Shown here in pieces: positions 26,628 to 36,733 of a stretch of DNA of 64,000 nucleotides. The stretch spans positions 1,054,001 to 1,118,000 of the forward strand of contig OZ246985.1 of NCBI GenBank assembly GCA_965232615.1, written 5' to 3'. Positions within the stretch are counted from its first letter, which is position 1. Each line of letters starts with the position of its first letter. Origin of the DNA: UBA2779 sp965232615. Lineage in GTDB: Bacteria; Spirochaetota; Spirochaetia; DSM-2461. The position numbers and the translations under genes were made by a program. Below the pieces are notes generated by a model. The model was not told the origin of the DNA. It did not search any database and was given only the letters and a program-made list of their open reading frames with translations.

Positions 26628-29413
26628 AATTTTTAGTTAATGGTCAGCAATACACGATGGACGTTGTACCGGGTGAAATGCTGTCCACCCTCCTCCGGGA
26701 AAGGCTGGGTCTCACTGGAACCAAAATTGGCTGTAATGAAGCCGAATGTGGCGCGTGCACTGTTCTTGTAAATGATGAACCCATCGTGTCATGCACATAT
26801 CCTGCCGCAAGAGTTGAAGGCAAGAAAGTTCTGACCATTGAAGGTCTTGCTGATTCGGAAGATCACCGCAGTGAGGTTATGGGAAATCAACTCCATCCCC
26901 TGCAGGAAGCCTTTATATCCTATGGTGCCGTGCAGTGCGGTTTCTGTATTCCGGGTCAGATCATGACGGCTCAGGCACTGCTGAAGAATAATCCCAAACC
27001 GGAATCGAAGGATATTAGATACGCACTCAAAGATACTCTGTGCCGTTGTGCTGGCTATCCAACGATAGAGCGGGCTATCCTTGCCGCGGCTGAATCCCGG
27101 ACAGCTCATCAACCTGTCAAACCTCCTGATTATGAGGAGTCCAGCAAGCCCCTTCACAGTGTGGGAACTATTGAACCCCGTCCTGATGCCGTTGCCAAGG
27201 TTACAGGCAGGGCTGTTTTTACCGACGATCTCACATTTGACGGTATGCTTCATGCCCGTGTGAAACGGTGTGGAATCCCCCATGGCATTCTAAAAAGTCT
27301 GGATGTCAGAGCGGCCAGAGCCCTACCTGGAGTAGCCGCTGTCCTGACAGCTGAGGATATTCCAGGACGTCAGAATCATGGTCTGGTGGTAACGGACTGG
27401 CCCTCTATCGTTGGCATTGGAGAACGAGTCCGCTATGTCGCGGATACCGTCGCCCTTGTTGCAGCCGATACCAGGGAAATAGCAACAAAGGCCCTCAACC
27501 TGATAAAGGCCGAGTACGAAGAACTGGAAGTCGTTGACAACCCTGTCAGTGCCAGGGACAAAGAGGCTCCTCAACTCCATGAAAAAGGAAATCTGCTCAA
27601 GCACATCAAGGTGCGCAAGGGAGATGTAGAGAAGGGTTTAGAATCGGCTGATATTGTTATTGAACACACCTTTAATACACCAACAACCGAACATGCCTTC
27701 ATTGAGCCGGAGTGCAGCATCGCCGTCCCCCTGGAGGATGGCCGAATGGAGATCTATGTCGGTTCACAGATCCCCTATGCCGACAGGGATCAGGTGGCCG
27801 CCACTTTGGGCATGGAACCTGAGCAGGTCAGAGTCATCGGTCAGCTCATGGGTGGGGGTTTTGGTGGCAAGGAAGACATCGCAGGTCAGATACATACGGC
27901 ACTCCTGGCTCAGGCATCGGGAAAACCGGTGAAGCAACTTTACGACCGGCATGAAAGCTTTCTGGTTCATCCGAAAAGGCATGCGACACAGATCACAGTG
28001 ACTGTGGGGGCTATGAAAGATGGCAGGTTGTGTGCGGTGAAAACTGAGCTTTACGGTGACACCGGGGCCTATGCGTCTCTGGGAGAAAAGGTTATGGGGC
28101 GGGCAACCACACATTCCTCCGGTCCCTATGAGATTGGGCATGTTAAGGCGGACTGCTACGCTATGTATACCAATAATCCCCCAGCCGGAGCATTCCGCGG
28201 CTTCGGAGCTTTGCAGGGGCAGTTTGCCATTGAAAACATGATGGATCGACTTGCCGTGAAACTGGATATGGATCCGGTTGAACTGCGTCGTGTCAATGCC
28301 CTGAGGGTGGGCAGTACAACCAACACAGGCCAGGTGCTTCGGGACAGTGTTGGTCTGGTGGAGTGTCTTGACAAGGTGGATGCCGAATTACGGCGTTTAG
28401 CTGGTGACCGGCCATTTGAGGCTGTCAAGGTTCCTGGTCATCCTGATCTCTGCCGGGCATGGGGGTTTGCAGCGGCATATAAAAACACCGGTCTTGGGGG
28501 AGGGGCTCCGGACAAGGCCGGGGCCGAGGTAGAATTGCGTTCTGATGGATCATATCAGGTACGTACATCGTCTGCCGAACTGGGACAGGGTTTGGTAACG
28601 GTGCTCCGTCTCATCGCGGCCGAAGAGCTTAAAACCGACCCGCGACGGGTGGATGTACTGGTAATGGATACCGATCTTACCCCTGACGGCGGGCCGACGA
28701 CAGCTTCCCGGCAGAGTTATGTAACAGGTAATGCCGCCCTCTATGCTGCCAGGGAACTCAGGAAAAACATAGTAGCCGCATTGAGCAAAGAGTTTTCCTG
28801 CTCCTCTGATGCCCTGAGCTATAGTGATGGTCACTTCGAATATGATAACCGCCGTATACCAATGGACAGGGTCGCCGCCGTGCTCAAAGCAGGAGGGTTC
28901 GATACGATAGCCGCCTTTGAGTATCATGCTCCTGAAACCAAACCACTCGGCGAGGGTGGCGACATGCATGTCGCTTTCTCCTTTGCAGCTCAAGCAATAG
29001 AGGTTGAGGTCAATACAAAAACTGGAGAAGTCAGGGTTCTTCGTGTTATCGCAGCGAACGATGTTGGCAAAGCTCTTAATCCGCTTGGACTTCAAGGGCA
29101 AATTGAAGGTGGAATCATAATGGGGCTTGGACATGCCCTCACGGAGGAATTCATTGTTGAAGACGGGATTCCATTTACCGACTACATGGCCCGGTACCGT
29201 ATCCCCAACATAACTCAGGTGCCTGAGATTATTTCATTTGTTGTGGAGGATCCGACTGGTGATGGTCCCTATGGAGCCAAAGGTGTCGGTGAAATTGTAA
29301 GCATTCCTACCATCCCTGCGATCGCGAACGCCGTTTATCGTGCGGTTGGTACAAGAATTGATACTCTGCCGGTTGATCAGGAGAAAATTCAAAAAGCGCT
29401 TGCAGTAACTTGA
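26624..29413 (+). CDS. Molybdenum hydroxylase, fused iron-sulfur and molybdopterin subunit (xanthine dehydrogenase type)
   Basis: A 929-residue fusion. Residues 1-160 hold two [2Fe-2S] clusters: GCNEAECGACTVLV near 38-51 is the plant-ferredoxin-type site, and CGFCIPGQIM with CRCAGY near 104-145 is the second. Residues ~180-925 are the molybdenum-cofactor domains, with GQLMGGGFGGKEDI near 410, AFRGFGALQGQF near 520 and GPYGAKGVGE near 885, where the glutamate matches the catalytic residue of the family. The enzyme hydroxylates a heterocycle with water and passes two electrons inward to FAD. In many bacteria the two parts are separate genes; the fusion is common among xanthine-dehydrogenase relatives. 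No maturation gene (XdhC, mobA-like) lies beside it. Confidence 0.92.
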   Translation: MKFLVNGQQYTMDVVPGEMLSTLLRERLGLTGTKIGCNEAECGACTVLVNDEPIVSCTYPAARVEGKKVLTIEGLADSEDHRSEVMGNQLHPLQEAFISYGAVQCGFCIPGQIMTAQALLKNNPKPESKDIRYALKDTLCRCAGYPTIERAILAAAESRTAHQPVKPPDYEESSKPLHSVGTIEPRPDAVAKVTGRAVFTDDLTFDGMLHARVKRCGIPHGILKSLDVRAARALPGVAAVLTAEDIPGRQNHGLVVTDWPSIVGIGERVRYVADTVALVAADTREIATKALNLIKAEYEELEVVDNPVSARDKEAPQLHEKGNLLKHIKVRKGDVEKGLESADIVIEHTFNTPTTEHAFIEPECSIAVPLEDGRMEIYVGSQIPYADRDQVAATLGMEPEQVRVIGQLMGGGFGGKEDIAGQIHTALLAQASGKPVKQLYDRHESFLVHPKRHATQITVTVGAMKDGRLCAVKTELYGDTGAYASLGEKVMGRATTHSSGPYEIGHVKADCYAMYTNNPPAGAFRGFGALQGQFAIENMMDRLAVKLDMDPVELRRVNALRVGSTTNTGQVLRDSVGLVECLDKVDAELRRLAGDRPFEAVKVPGHPDLCRAWGFAAAYKNTGLGGGAPDKAGAEVELRSDGSYQVRTSSAELGQGLVTVLRLIAAEELKTDPRRVDVLVMDTDLTPDGGPTTASRQSYVTGNAALYAARELRKNIVAALSKEFSCSSDALSYSDGHFEYDNRRIPMDRVAAVLKAGGFDTIAAFEYHAPETKPLGEGGDMHVAFSFAAQAIEVEVNTKTGEVRVLRVIAANDVGKALNPLGLQGQIEGGIIMGLGHALTEEFIVEDGIPFTDYMARYRIPNITQVPEIISFVVEDPTGDGPYGAKGVGEIVSIPTIPAIANAVYRAVGTRIDTLPVDQEKIQKALAVT

Positions 29414-29464
29414 GGGCTTGAGGCACATTGAAGAGTTTCTTCATGAGAGTCAATCCTGGGAAGA

Positions 29465-30301
29465 CTAAACCTGTCGACCTTCACGGAGCTTTGTTTCAAA
29501 CCGTTCGGCTTCCTTGCCGCTGAGGTTATGTGTCTGACCATCCAGCATTTGCTTGAGAGCCTCAAACTCTGCGTCGGAGAAATGAATGCCTCCCATAATA
29601 TGGCGGTCAAAGGACTGGAAGGCCAGAGGGCATACAGTGGAAGCAATTTCTTTCATCACATTGGCATAGGCTCGTATTTCCAACTGGGCATGGGTATCCA
29701 TACGTAATTTGAGAAAATGGAAAAGATTGTGAAGATCAATCTGCCAGTACCATTCTGTGTACAGGCTGAGAGGTAAAACGATTCGGGCCAGTTCCCGGGC
29801 AACGCCTTTCTTAAGAAGATTTTCATATTCCCTGTAGGCCGTTTTATGGGCCGCCTGAATACTCTTCTGCACATTTTCCGCGTTTTCAGGGGCCATCGGT
29901 TCATTCTGACGGCCCTGCTTGTTATCAGTGCTCTGTTCGGCAATATCCCTGAGTTCCGGGAGGAAAAAATCATCATTCATCACACTGTAGCGCCCGGAAA
30001 TTTCGTTGAGTCTGGCTGTACGGTGGCGGACCCACTGCCTGGCAACGAAGATGGGCATTCTGGCATGGAAGGTGAAGTTGACCTGTTCAAAGGGAGAAGT
30101 ATGCCCATTGCGCAGCAGATGATCGATGAGTCCGGCATTCTGCCTATAAGTTCTGGTCCCCTCACCATAGGAGACCCGGGCTGCATCGACAATACGTTCA
30201 TCACTGCCCAGGTAATCCACTAAACGGATGAAACCCTTGTCTAAAACACTATATTCCTTATCAAGAATTGCATCAGCTTCTCTAACATGGCAGTGTCCCA
30301 T
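29465..30301 (-). CDS. thyX: Flavin-dependent thymidylate synthase ThyX
   Basis: A 278-residue enzyme that makes dTMP from dUMP using FAD, NADPH and methylene-tetrahydrofolate. The ThyX signature RHRTARLNEISGRYS sits near residues 92-106, and the conserved ARVSYG and NGHTSPFEQ are upstream. RIVLPLSLYTEWYW near 180 and HAQLEIRAYA near 208 complete the family pattern. It is longer than the ~220-residue minimal form. The start lies 13 bases after the phosphohexomutase stop, with an AAGGATGGG ribosome-binding site overlapping that gene's end, so the two are co-transcribed. Confidence 0.95.
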   Translation of the reverse strand: MGHCHVREADAILDKEYSVLDKGFIRLVDYLGSDERIVDAARVSYGEGTRTYRQNAGLIDHLLRNGHTSPFEQVNFTFHARMPIFVARQWVRHRTARLNEISGRYSVMNDDFFLPELRDIAEQSTDNKQGRQNEPMAPENAENVQKSIQAAHKTAYREYENLLKKGVARELARIVLPLSLYTEWYWQIDLHNLFHFLKLRMDTHAQLEIRAYANVMKEIASTVCPLAFQSFDRHIMGGIHFSDAEFEALKQMLDGQTHNLSGKEAERFETKLREGRQV

Positions 30302-30313
30302 AATCCCATCCTT

Positions 30314-32077
30314 TTACATATTTTGTTTCATTATACATGCTTCATCAGCATCTGCGACCATCGAACGGAGCCACTTGAGCAGTTTTTGCTCCTTCGATCT
30401 ATTCTTTCCCCGGATCTCAGCCATAACCCTGAAAACAGGTTCCGTACCGCTTCCTCTCATCCATAAGAATCCGGCATCATCCCCATTCCTATCTTTGAAA
30501 ACAACCTTCAAACCACCTCGTTCTTCACCGCTCCTCTCTCCTGTACCTGAACCAATTCGACTTTTTGTTCCTTCGTTATTGATCTCTATCCAGTCGGTGA
30601 AGCCGAATTCCTCTTCAAGTTTATTCTTTTCAAGTGACCACTGCCGCTTGAAAATCTCCTCCCAGGCTGCTTTCAGTTCACCATGATTGTGCGTTTTAAT
30701 CGTCATCTTTGCTCTCTCGGCTGAAACAGGAGTTGTGGTAAATGAGGGCAGGGTTGCAATGATGTTTGCTGGAGTAAATCCTGACCTCCCAACTTCGGGT
30801 CGGCCAATCCGTCTGCACCAGTCTTCAAAGGGGCCGGGTAAACGTAGAAGCTTCAATAAGGCTGTTATCATGTTCAGGGGATCCCGTACTTCTGATGGAT
30901 GAGTTATACTACCGCCATTGGATCCTTCACCCAGAAACCGTACCGTGTACCCTTCCTCCCTGAGTTCGATCCCCCGGTTCACCACATTGGCTTCACCCAC
31001 TTCAGTCTCAAAAACATCCACTCCATAGACAGATGCAATACACCGCACCCGATGACTGGTGGGGCCATTGACAACAATGGCATGTGGTGCTGTCGTCTCT
31101 CCGATTTGCCAGAATAATGAAGCAAGTTCGGCCAATGCTGTTAGTGCAAACACCTCCTGAGCTTCAAGACAGCGGGCCCTGTCCTGTGCTTCATCCCAGA
31201 TAACCAGATTTCCCCGATCTCCATCATTGTCAGTAACATAGCCTGCAAGAGCATTCGAATTTCCAGCATGGGCCTTTTCCAGGGCAATTCGGCATGGTTC
31301 AAGGGATTCCCCTTCCGGTAGTATGGCGTGAACAATGTGTCCGGCTTTTGTGTTCATGCCCTGGAATTCCGCACCAAGAGATTCCAGAAATTCCTTATCC
31401 ACTGAGGTGCAGCGGGCACTTCCATTCAAGTCCGCGAGTATAGTAATGGGATTTTCTTTCAGCTCAGTCCTCAGGGCAGTCAAAATCATACTGGAAGAGT
31501 TGTCCCTGCCCCTGGCAGTCTCTTCCAGAAGTTTTCTATAAATCTTACAGCATAGTTGTTTCTCTTTCGGATTGGCTTTCCGGGGGATTGCATCCACAGG
31601 GAGAGGTAAATGACCTATCATCACCTTCCTGTAATTTGAAATGAGTTCCTGTGCTTCATTTCCACCAAGAACACCTCCGCCAGTACCAAATTTAACTCCG
31701 TTATAACCTAATGGGTTATGGCTGGCTGAAATATAGGCAAATCCATCGATATCTTTGTCTCTAGCAGATCGAGCCATTATCTCAGGGGCCGGTGCAATTC
31801 CGGCATATCGTATCTGACATCCCAGGCTTTCCAAACCATTCATTATTATTTCAGCCAGTATCGGGCCGGTGGGCCGGGTGTCAGTCGCGACTAGAACGGC
31901 AGGTGTTGCTTTACAATGATTGATGAGCCACTGACCCCATACGATTCCCATACCCATGGCAATGCTTCTGTTCTCGGGGAGGAGGTGAGTTCCACCACCA
32001 TGTTCGCCATCCGGGGCAAAAACCTTCCGCCAGCCGGATGCTGAGAGGATTAAGCTGTCAAGAGCATTGTTGAGCAT
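30314..32077 (-). CDS. Phosphoglucomutase/phosphomannomutase-family protein
   Basis: A 587-residue alpha-D-phosphohexomutase that moves phosphate between C1 and C6 of a hexose. The phosphoserine loop is YISASHNPLGYNG near 136-148, the magnesium-binding loop is YVTDNDGDRG near 275-284, the sugar-binding loop is FLGEGSNGG near 390, and the C-terminal phosphate-binding RGSGTEPVFR is near 552. Larger than the usual ~460-residue enzymes, mainly through the N-terminal region and inserts. The exact sugar (glucose, mannose or glucosamine) is not decided by these motifs. It lies 33 bases after the MFS gene and 12 before thyX. Confidence 0.88.
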   Translation of the reverse strand: MLNNALDSLILSASGWRKVFAPDGEHGGGTHLLPENRSIAMGMGIVWGQWLINHCKATPAVLVATDTRPTGPILAEIIMNGLESLGCQIRYAGIAPAPEIMARSARDKDIDGFAYISASHNPLGYNGVKFGTGGGVLGGNEAQELISNYRKVMIGHLPLPVDAIPRKANPKEKQLCCKIYRKLLEETARGRDNSSSMILTALRTELKENPITILADLNGSARCTSVDKEFLESLGAEFQGMNTKAGHIVHAILPEGESLEPCRIALEKAHAGNSNALAGYVTDNDGDRGNLVIWDEAQDRARCLEAQEVFALTALAELASLFWQIGETTAPHAIVVNGPTSHRVRCIASVYGVDVFETEVGEANVVNRGIELREEGYTVRFLGEGSNGGSITHPSEVRDPLNMITALLKLLRLPGPFEDWCRRIGRPEVGRSGFTPANIIATLPSFTTTPVSAERAKMTIKTHNHGELKAAWEEIFKRQWSLEKNKLEEEFGFTDWIEINNEGTKSRIGSGTGERSGEERGGLKVVFKDRNGDDAGFLWMRGSGTEPVFRVMAEIRGKNRSKEQKLLKWLRSMVADADEACIMKQNM

Positions 32078-32110
32078 GGAAATTATATTATCGAGTGGAA
32101 TGAAAAAGAT

Positions 32111-33340
32111 TCAATCCACAACCTCCACCCTGGGCAAAGTACAGGCAAAAAGAGAATTACCAACAGCCATCAAAGCAGCCAATGAAAAAAGCAGTTCAAC
32201 TCCAAGCTTCTCCCAGATAAAGCCACCAGCTAAAGCGATCAGTACACTCATGAGATGATTCACCGACAATCCGGTGGAAAGTGTTGCGGTTATCTCTTCC
32301 CTATCATGGCTGAGACGTCCGGCATATACACTGGATGCAATACAGGCATTGGAAATTATTCGATCCAGTACGAATATCGCACTGGTAACAATGAATGCTG
32401 TCTGCTGATTGAACAGGTGATGGGAGAATCCATAAGCGACACAGACAAAGAAGAGGATAATAGTATCACCAATCATCACTATTCGATATCCGAGATTATC
32501 AATGATGTGACCAATAATGGGAGTTGATACAATGTTGAGCAGGGCACAAACTCCCAACAGACCTGCGATATACTCCGTACCGGCGCCATATTTCAGAATG
32601 AGAAGGTAGGGCGCGAAAGTCAGAAAAACCTGCTTTCTCGCACCGTAAAACAATTCCAGAGCATAATACTTGTTGAACTTCCGGTGAAAATAGACTCTTC
32701 TACGCTCCAGAGTTCCAGTGGATCGCGGCATCTTTAGCGTAGCTGAGGCGGCCAGACCCATCAATACGATGACTGAAATAAATACCACCACATATCCCGT
32801 ACGTCCACCGGTATCTCTATCCATCTGAATTCCCGGCTGAAGAAATAGCATTGAAACCAGAATCATACCGACAGTGTAAGCAATGCTTTTCAGTGCACGA
32901 ATAAAACCCAGAGCCCGACCTTCCCGGCCCGATTCAGCAGCATGTATCGCATATGATTGCCGCACTGGCATGATAAGATGATCGCCAATATTGAATACCA
33001 TCAGGAAACCAATAACTTTGAAGATACTGGTGGAGGCGAGAAGTATGCCCATTACTCCAACAATACAGATTACCATGGAAAGCCAGATGATATTCCTCTC
33101 ATTCACCCGATGCAAAAGTGATAGAATAAAAACCAGGCATAATCCGGGGATTTCTCGGAAAAACTCCACCATACCCCTGCCGCTCTTTCCAATTCCCAGC
33201 CAGGCCAGATAATTATCCTGAACTCCAAGAAACATACCTTCCGCGAGACTGAACAGTAATATGGCCAGGAGAAACAGAGCATAATGCTCCACCCTTGAGG
33301 ATGTGAAGTAATCCCGAATCCCAATCCGGTGGCCTGTCAA
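32111..33340 (-). CDS. Major facilitator superfamily transporter
   Basis: A 409-residue inner-membrane protein with about 12 hydrophobic segments. The first begins near residue 15 (HYALFLLAILLFSLAEGMFL), and a basic loop after segment 6 (KMPRSTGTLERRRVYFHRKF) separates the halves, as usual for MFS carriers. No substrate motif is evident. The predicted start is TTG with no strong ribosome-binding site, so a slightly later start is possible. It heads a transcription unit with the phosphohexomutase and thyX genes, which hints at, but does not prove, sugar transport. Confidence 0.82.
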   Translation of the reverse strand: MTGHRIGIRDYFTSSRVEHYALFLLAILLFSLAEGMFLGVQDNYLAWLGIGKSGRGMVEFFREIPGLCLVFILSLLHRVNERNIIWLSMVICIVGVMGILLASTSIFKVIGFLMVFNIGDHLIMPVRQSYAIHAAESGREGRALGFIRALKSIAYTVGMILVSMLFLQPGIQMDRDTGGRTGYVVVFISVIVLMGLAASATLKMPRSTGTLERRRVYFHRKFNKYYALELFYGARKQVFLTFAPYLLILKYGAGTEYIAGLLGVCALLNIVSTPIIGHIIDNLGYRIVMIGDTIILFFVCVAYGFSHHLFNQQTAFIVTSAIFVLDRIISNACIASSVYAGRLSHDREEITATLSTGLSVNHLMSVLIALAGGFIWEKLGVELLFSLAALMAVGNSLFACTLPRVEVVD

Positions 33341-33798
33341 ACTGTTGCCATCCGAAGGATCGGGATAAGAAGGACTGTATTGTCCATGTTCGAAACAACA
33401 AGAAGTGTACCTCTTACAGAATCACGGATTACTTTTTCCACAGCCAGACGTCCAGGATGTTAGTTTTCATCTTTTCCAGTTCTCTGCACAATTTTTTACC
33501 GTTATGCCTCATTCTCTTTCAAGATCCCGATGATTCATGAATCGTTCCCGGGCGGCTTTATCTTCCCGGAAAACTCCAGCCTGCTCAAAGAGTGAATCGG
33601 TGCGAGTTGTTTTTCGATGATCGACATGGGCGATAATGGGGGCACTGTGCGGCTATTCATTGTTTCTCTGACACTATACAGGATGGAACAGGACTGGAAC
33701 AGGGGACGAATTGCAGATAAATCCGTAGGGCACCTATAAAATGACTCAACAGGATCATTGTATATGCAAAATTGGAAATAGTTACTATATTGTATCAT
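33341..33798. other. Intergenic region between divergent genes
   Basis: About 460 bases between the MFS gene (minus) and the thioredoxin-like gene (plus), which must hold both promoters; I see no confident -35/-10 pair. At 33727-33741 AGGGCACCTATAAAA resembles a family A repeat end with one mismatch, without any core beside it. Confidence 0.5.
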
Positions 33799-34335
33799 AT
33801 GAAGACAATCTTAATAAAAAAATATATTGCTTTAGTCGTACTTGCTCTCTGTTCTACAATGACTGTATTTGCTGAATATCCGCCTGAGGGCTGGACAGAC
33901 AGCATTACCGAAGGTATTGAACAGGCCCAGCGGGAAAACAAGATGCTTCTCCTCAATTTCACAGGATCGGATTGGTGTACCTGGTGTATAAAACTGGAAT
34001 CCACCATTTTTTCTACCTCTGAGTTCAAAAATTGGTCCAGGCAAAATATGGTGAAGGTTTTCCTTGACTTTCCCTCCAGGATCAATCTCTCTGAAGCAAC
34101 AATGAATCAAAATCAGCAGTTACAGCATTTCTTCGGTGTAAGAGGTTATCCCACCTTGATGCTACTGGATTCAAATCTTATTCCCCTGTTGCAGACAGGA
34201 TATCAGAAAATGAACACTGCTGAATTCATTGAGCATTTACAGAATGATAGAAATATCAGTCTCAGGGACCCTGATGCGTACCTTATTGCATTAAAGAAGT
34301 TGATCAAAGAGAATATTTCTTCAACCAGACTCTGA
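33799..34335 (+). CDS. Exported thioredoxin-like protein
   Basis: A 178-residue protein with an N-terminal signal peptide (KKYIALVVLALCSTMTVFA). The thioredoxin fold follows, with the active site WCTWC near residues 61-65 in the context LLNFTGSDWCTWC, and the cis-proline in GVRGYPTLMLLD near 118. This layout matches the Thioredoxin_7/DUF255-like group. It probably reduces or oxidises disulfides in the periplasm. The start at 33799 is preferred to an ATG nine codons upstream because the signal peptide begins there. The convergent barrel gene ends 13 bases after its stop. Confidence 0.88.
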   Translation: MKTILIKKYIALVVLALCSTMTVFAEYPPEGWTDSITEGIEQAQRENKMLLLNFTGSDWCTWCIKLESTIFSTSEFKNWSRQNMVKVFLDFPSRINLSEATMNQNQQLQHFFGVRGYPTLMLLDSNLIPLLQTGYQKMNTAEFIEHLQNDRNISLRDPDAYLIALKKLIKENISSTRL

Positions 34336-34348
34336 ATCCATGACAGAG

Positions 34349-35854
34349 TTAGAAAAAGCGTGTCATGCTGAAATAGAAGCTTGGTATGCCATGTTCATTA
34401 AATGGCACATCAAGAAGGATAGTCAATTTACTGCCGACTGGGGGAAATGATATTCGCAAACCAGGACCTGCACGCAATTGAGGCATGGCATGAAAGCTTT
34501 CTGCAAAGCCCCCATGCCATGAAACATCACAAAAAGCAGCCACTTCCAGAAACAGCCATCTTTGACGGATTGGTGCTATACTGAATTCCAGGTTGGCACC
34601 AAACACCAGAGGAGAAAAATACTCATGGCTGTCACCTCCACGGAGGTAATACTTCTGGTCAATCTGATACATGGGATAAACAGATGAGGAATACTCCAGT
34701 CTAATCCTTGTGGACAGGGCCAGCCAATCCCTGGCAAAGACTTGATGGTATTGGGCCTGGGTAAGGAATTCCCAATAAACTTGATCCTGAAATGGTGTCC
34801 ACATGGTGAGGGATGCCATTCCCATATAACCCTGTCGGTGCTGATCCTTACTGTTTATTCTATTCCAGGTTACTTCCATACCAAAACCTGGATGATTTTC
34901 AGTCATTTGATAACCATTGAATCCCAGTCTGTTAATCTCATCTCTGGAAAATACATCATAGTGGTATTTCAGCATCAGGGATGCTTCCAGTTTGTTATCC
35001 CACTCATATGTTAATTTGGTATCTATAGAAGCTCCACTTCGATGAAAAGCATCAGTGCGAACACCATTGCGCGTGATGTAGGAAAGTTCGTTGTGTGTTC
35101 CAGTTATAACTCTAAAACGTAGAGGAATTTTTCCCATAAGTCGATGTAGATAAATTACATTGAAATTGAATCTGGGTGATACCTCTTTCACAAAGACCCC
35201 TGAAACGTTAGCCATGAGGAATGATCCCTGTCCCAGGAAATTGCTGTCCAGAACACCAAACATAGTATTCATCCGACCGCTGTGACTGTCTCCTTCAAAG
35301 AATATTATTGGAAGAAATGTCCATTTCTCCCTGATTCGTATTTCCATTGTAATGTTATCATTTTCATTATAAAGGCCCCAGTCAATCTCGAAGAAAAGAT
35401 TCCGATTACGCACACGCTGGATAGATTCTTCAATTGTTTCTGTATCAGCCCGTTGTCCCTCACCAAAGAGCAATTCACGGAGAATGACTTTTCGATTGGT
35501 TTTCCAGTTCCCGTTTATTATGATTCGGTCAATAGTTACGAACTCTCCCGGTTCAGGACGATATCCAGGATTGACTGTCAGGTTCAGATTCAAAACCTTC
35601 CTGCCTCTTGTTCCTGGTATCAATTGATAATTCAGAGATGAGTATCGACCGGCATTCTTGAGGTTGTCCAATGCCTTTTCTAATTCCAACATTGAAATTT
35701 CCATACCTTTTTTCAGTCCAAGTTTTTTCTTTACCCATTCAGGAGATGACACTCCATCAGATTCAACCTGAATTCTGTCAAGGATGAAGGGAAGAGTATT
35801 TGCTTGAAGTACGGCGGTAGTTAGAAACAGGAGCAAAGCAATACATTTACGCAT
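34349..35854 (-). CDS. BamA/TamA-like outer-membrane protein with POTRA domains
   Basis: About 500 residues. A signal peptide (MRKCIALLLFLTTAVLQA) is followed by POTRA-like repeats (residues ~20-180; VTIDRIIINGNWKTNRKVIL and LFGEGQRADTETI are typical) and then a beta-barrel rich in alternating hydrophobic residues to the terminal aromatic FYFSMTRFF, the barrel-insertion signal. It resembles BamA/TamA/surface-antigen proteins but is shorter than BamA (~750-800), so a specialised secretion or assembly role is more likely than the essential Bam function. The ATG at 35854 is preferred over one 14 codons earlier because the signal peptide starts there. Confidence 0.85.
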   Translation of the reverse strand: MRKCIALLLFLTTAVLQANTLPFILDRIQVESDGVSSPEWVKKKLGLKKGMEISMLELEKALDNLKNAGRYSSLNYQLIPGTRGRKVLNLNLTVNPGYRPEPGEFVTIDRIIINGNWKTNRKVILRELLFGEGQRADTETIEESIQRVRNRNLFFEIDWGLYNENDNITMEIRIREKWTFLPIIFFEGDSHSGRMNTMFGVLDSNFLGQGSFLMANVSGVFVKEVSPRFNFNVIYLHRLMGKIPLRFRVITGTHNELSYITRNGVRTDAFHRSGASIDTKLTYEWDNKLEASLMLKYHYDVFSRDEINRLGFNGYQMTENHPGFGMEVTWNRINSKDQHRQGYMGMASLTMWTPFQDQVYWEFLTQAQYHQVFARDWLALSTRIRLEYSSSVYPMYQIDQKYYLRGGDSHEYFSPLVFGANLEFSIAPIRQRWLFLEVAAFCDVSWHGGFAESFHAMPQLRAGPGLRISFPPVGSKLTILLDVPFNEHGIPSFYFSMTRFF

Positions 35855-35971
35855 AACGGGAATGCACATTGTAACTGTAGCAGTAATACTGGACAAGGCA
35901 TATTATTGTGACAGTGCAGTCGCTGAAAGAATATCGATATCACGGCCTAAATGTTCATTCTCAATTCAGGA

Positions 35972-36724
35972 TCACAGAATTCCAGGGATAATCGCCTTGC
36001 GGTTCGCAGGATATTCAGGAAATTCTTTCTTATACCACTGATGACCCGCAATCCCGCGTGGGAAAACATTGGCAAAGGTAAAAACTGCGAAGGCAAGACC
36101 AGCCGGTGACCAGGTCAGAATGGCCCATCCAACCCATTGAATAATCTCTCCAAGGTAGTTGGGAAAGGAAACCAGGCGGAAAAAGCCACCTTGAGGAATT
36201 ATGTACTTATCCGGTCCTGGATTCTGGGATAGAATCCGTCTGTCAGAGTCAAAATGGATTAAGAATCCTGTGGAGAATAATATGGTTCCTGTAATGAATT
36301 GGGGTTCAGAAAACCAGGAAGTATCGACAGGCCGGATGGCAAACAGGTGGATGCCATTGATGAAACCATTGTTGACATTGAATATCGCAGCCGTTGCAGC
36401 CATTGAAATCGGGAAATTGGAACTCCTGTGTTTCATGCTTATCGGGAAGACAAATGTGCGATATATGTAATGAAATTCCCAAATAACAAGAAAAATCCAT
36501 GACCATCCCATGTCTGCCCGATAAAACCAGGCCAAAATGGCAGTTGTGAAAACAGCAGGAATCTCCATAAGCATCCAGGCCGATTGTGATCGTATACCTG
36601 GTCCCCACCTGGTACTGGAGAACTTTCCATAAGGAGCATTTATGAAGTTGAGGCAGATGAAGGTTATCCCTGCGGCGACGAACTGGATTGCAAGAGCAAT
36701 TTGGTAAAGATTATACAGAAGAAT
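35972..36724 (-). CDS. DUF1295/steroid 5-alpha-reductase-like membrane protein, start disrupted
   Basis: From an ATG at 36574 the ORF gives 200 residues. The same frame continues upstream another ~50 codons (LLYNLYQIALAIQFVAAG), matching the usual ~250-residue length. The C-terminal half has the family features: FRLVSFPNYLGEIIQWVGWA near the nucleotide-binding region and HQWYKKEFPEYP. Such enzymes reduce double bonds in lipid-like substrates using NADPH (family knowledge). In frame, no ATG, GTG or TTG precedes the LLYNLY residues. The codon there is ATT after AAG GAA, and a family A repeat begins ten bases beyond. The natural start seems to have been lost to that insertion. It may now start at ATT or 36574, or be inactive. 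Confidence 0.7.
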   Translation of the reverse strand: MLLYNLYQIALAIQFVAAGITFICLNFINAPYGKFSSTRWGPGIRSQSAWMLMEIPAVFTTAILAWFYRADMGWSWIFLVIWEFHYIYRTFVFPISMKHRSSNFPISMAATAAIFNVNNGFINGIHLFAIRPVDTSWFSEPQFITGTILFSTGFLIHFDSDRRILSQNPGPDKYIIPQGGFFRLVSFPNYLGEIIQWVGWAILTWSPAGLAFAVFTFANVFPRGIAGHQWYKKEFPEYPANRKAIIPGIL

Positions 36725-36733
36725 TTCCTTATA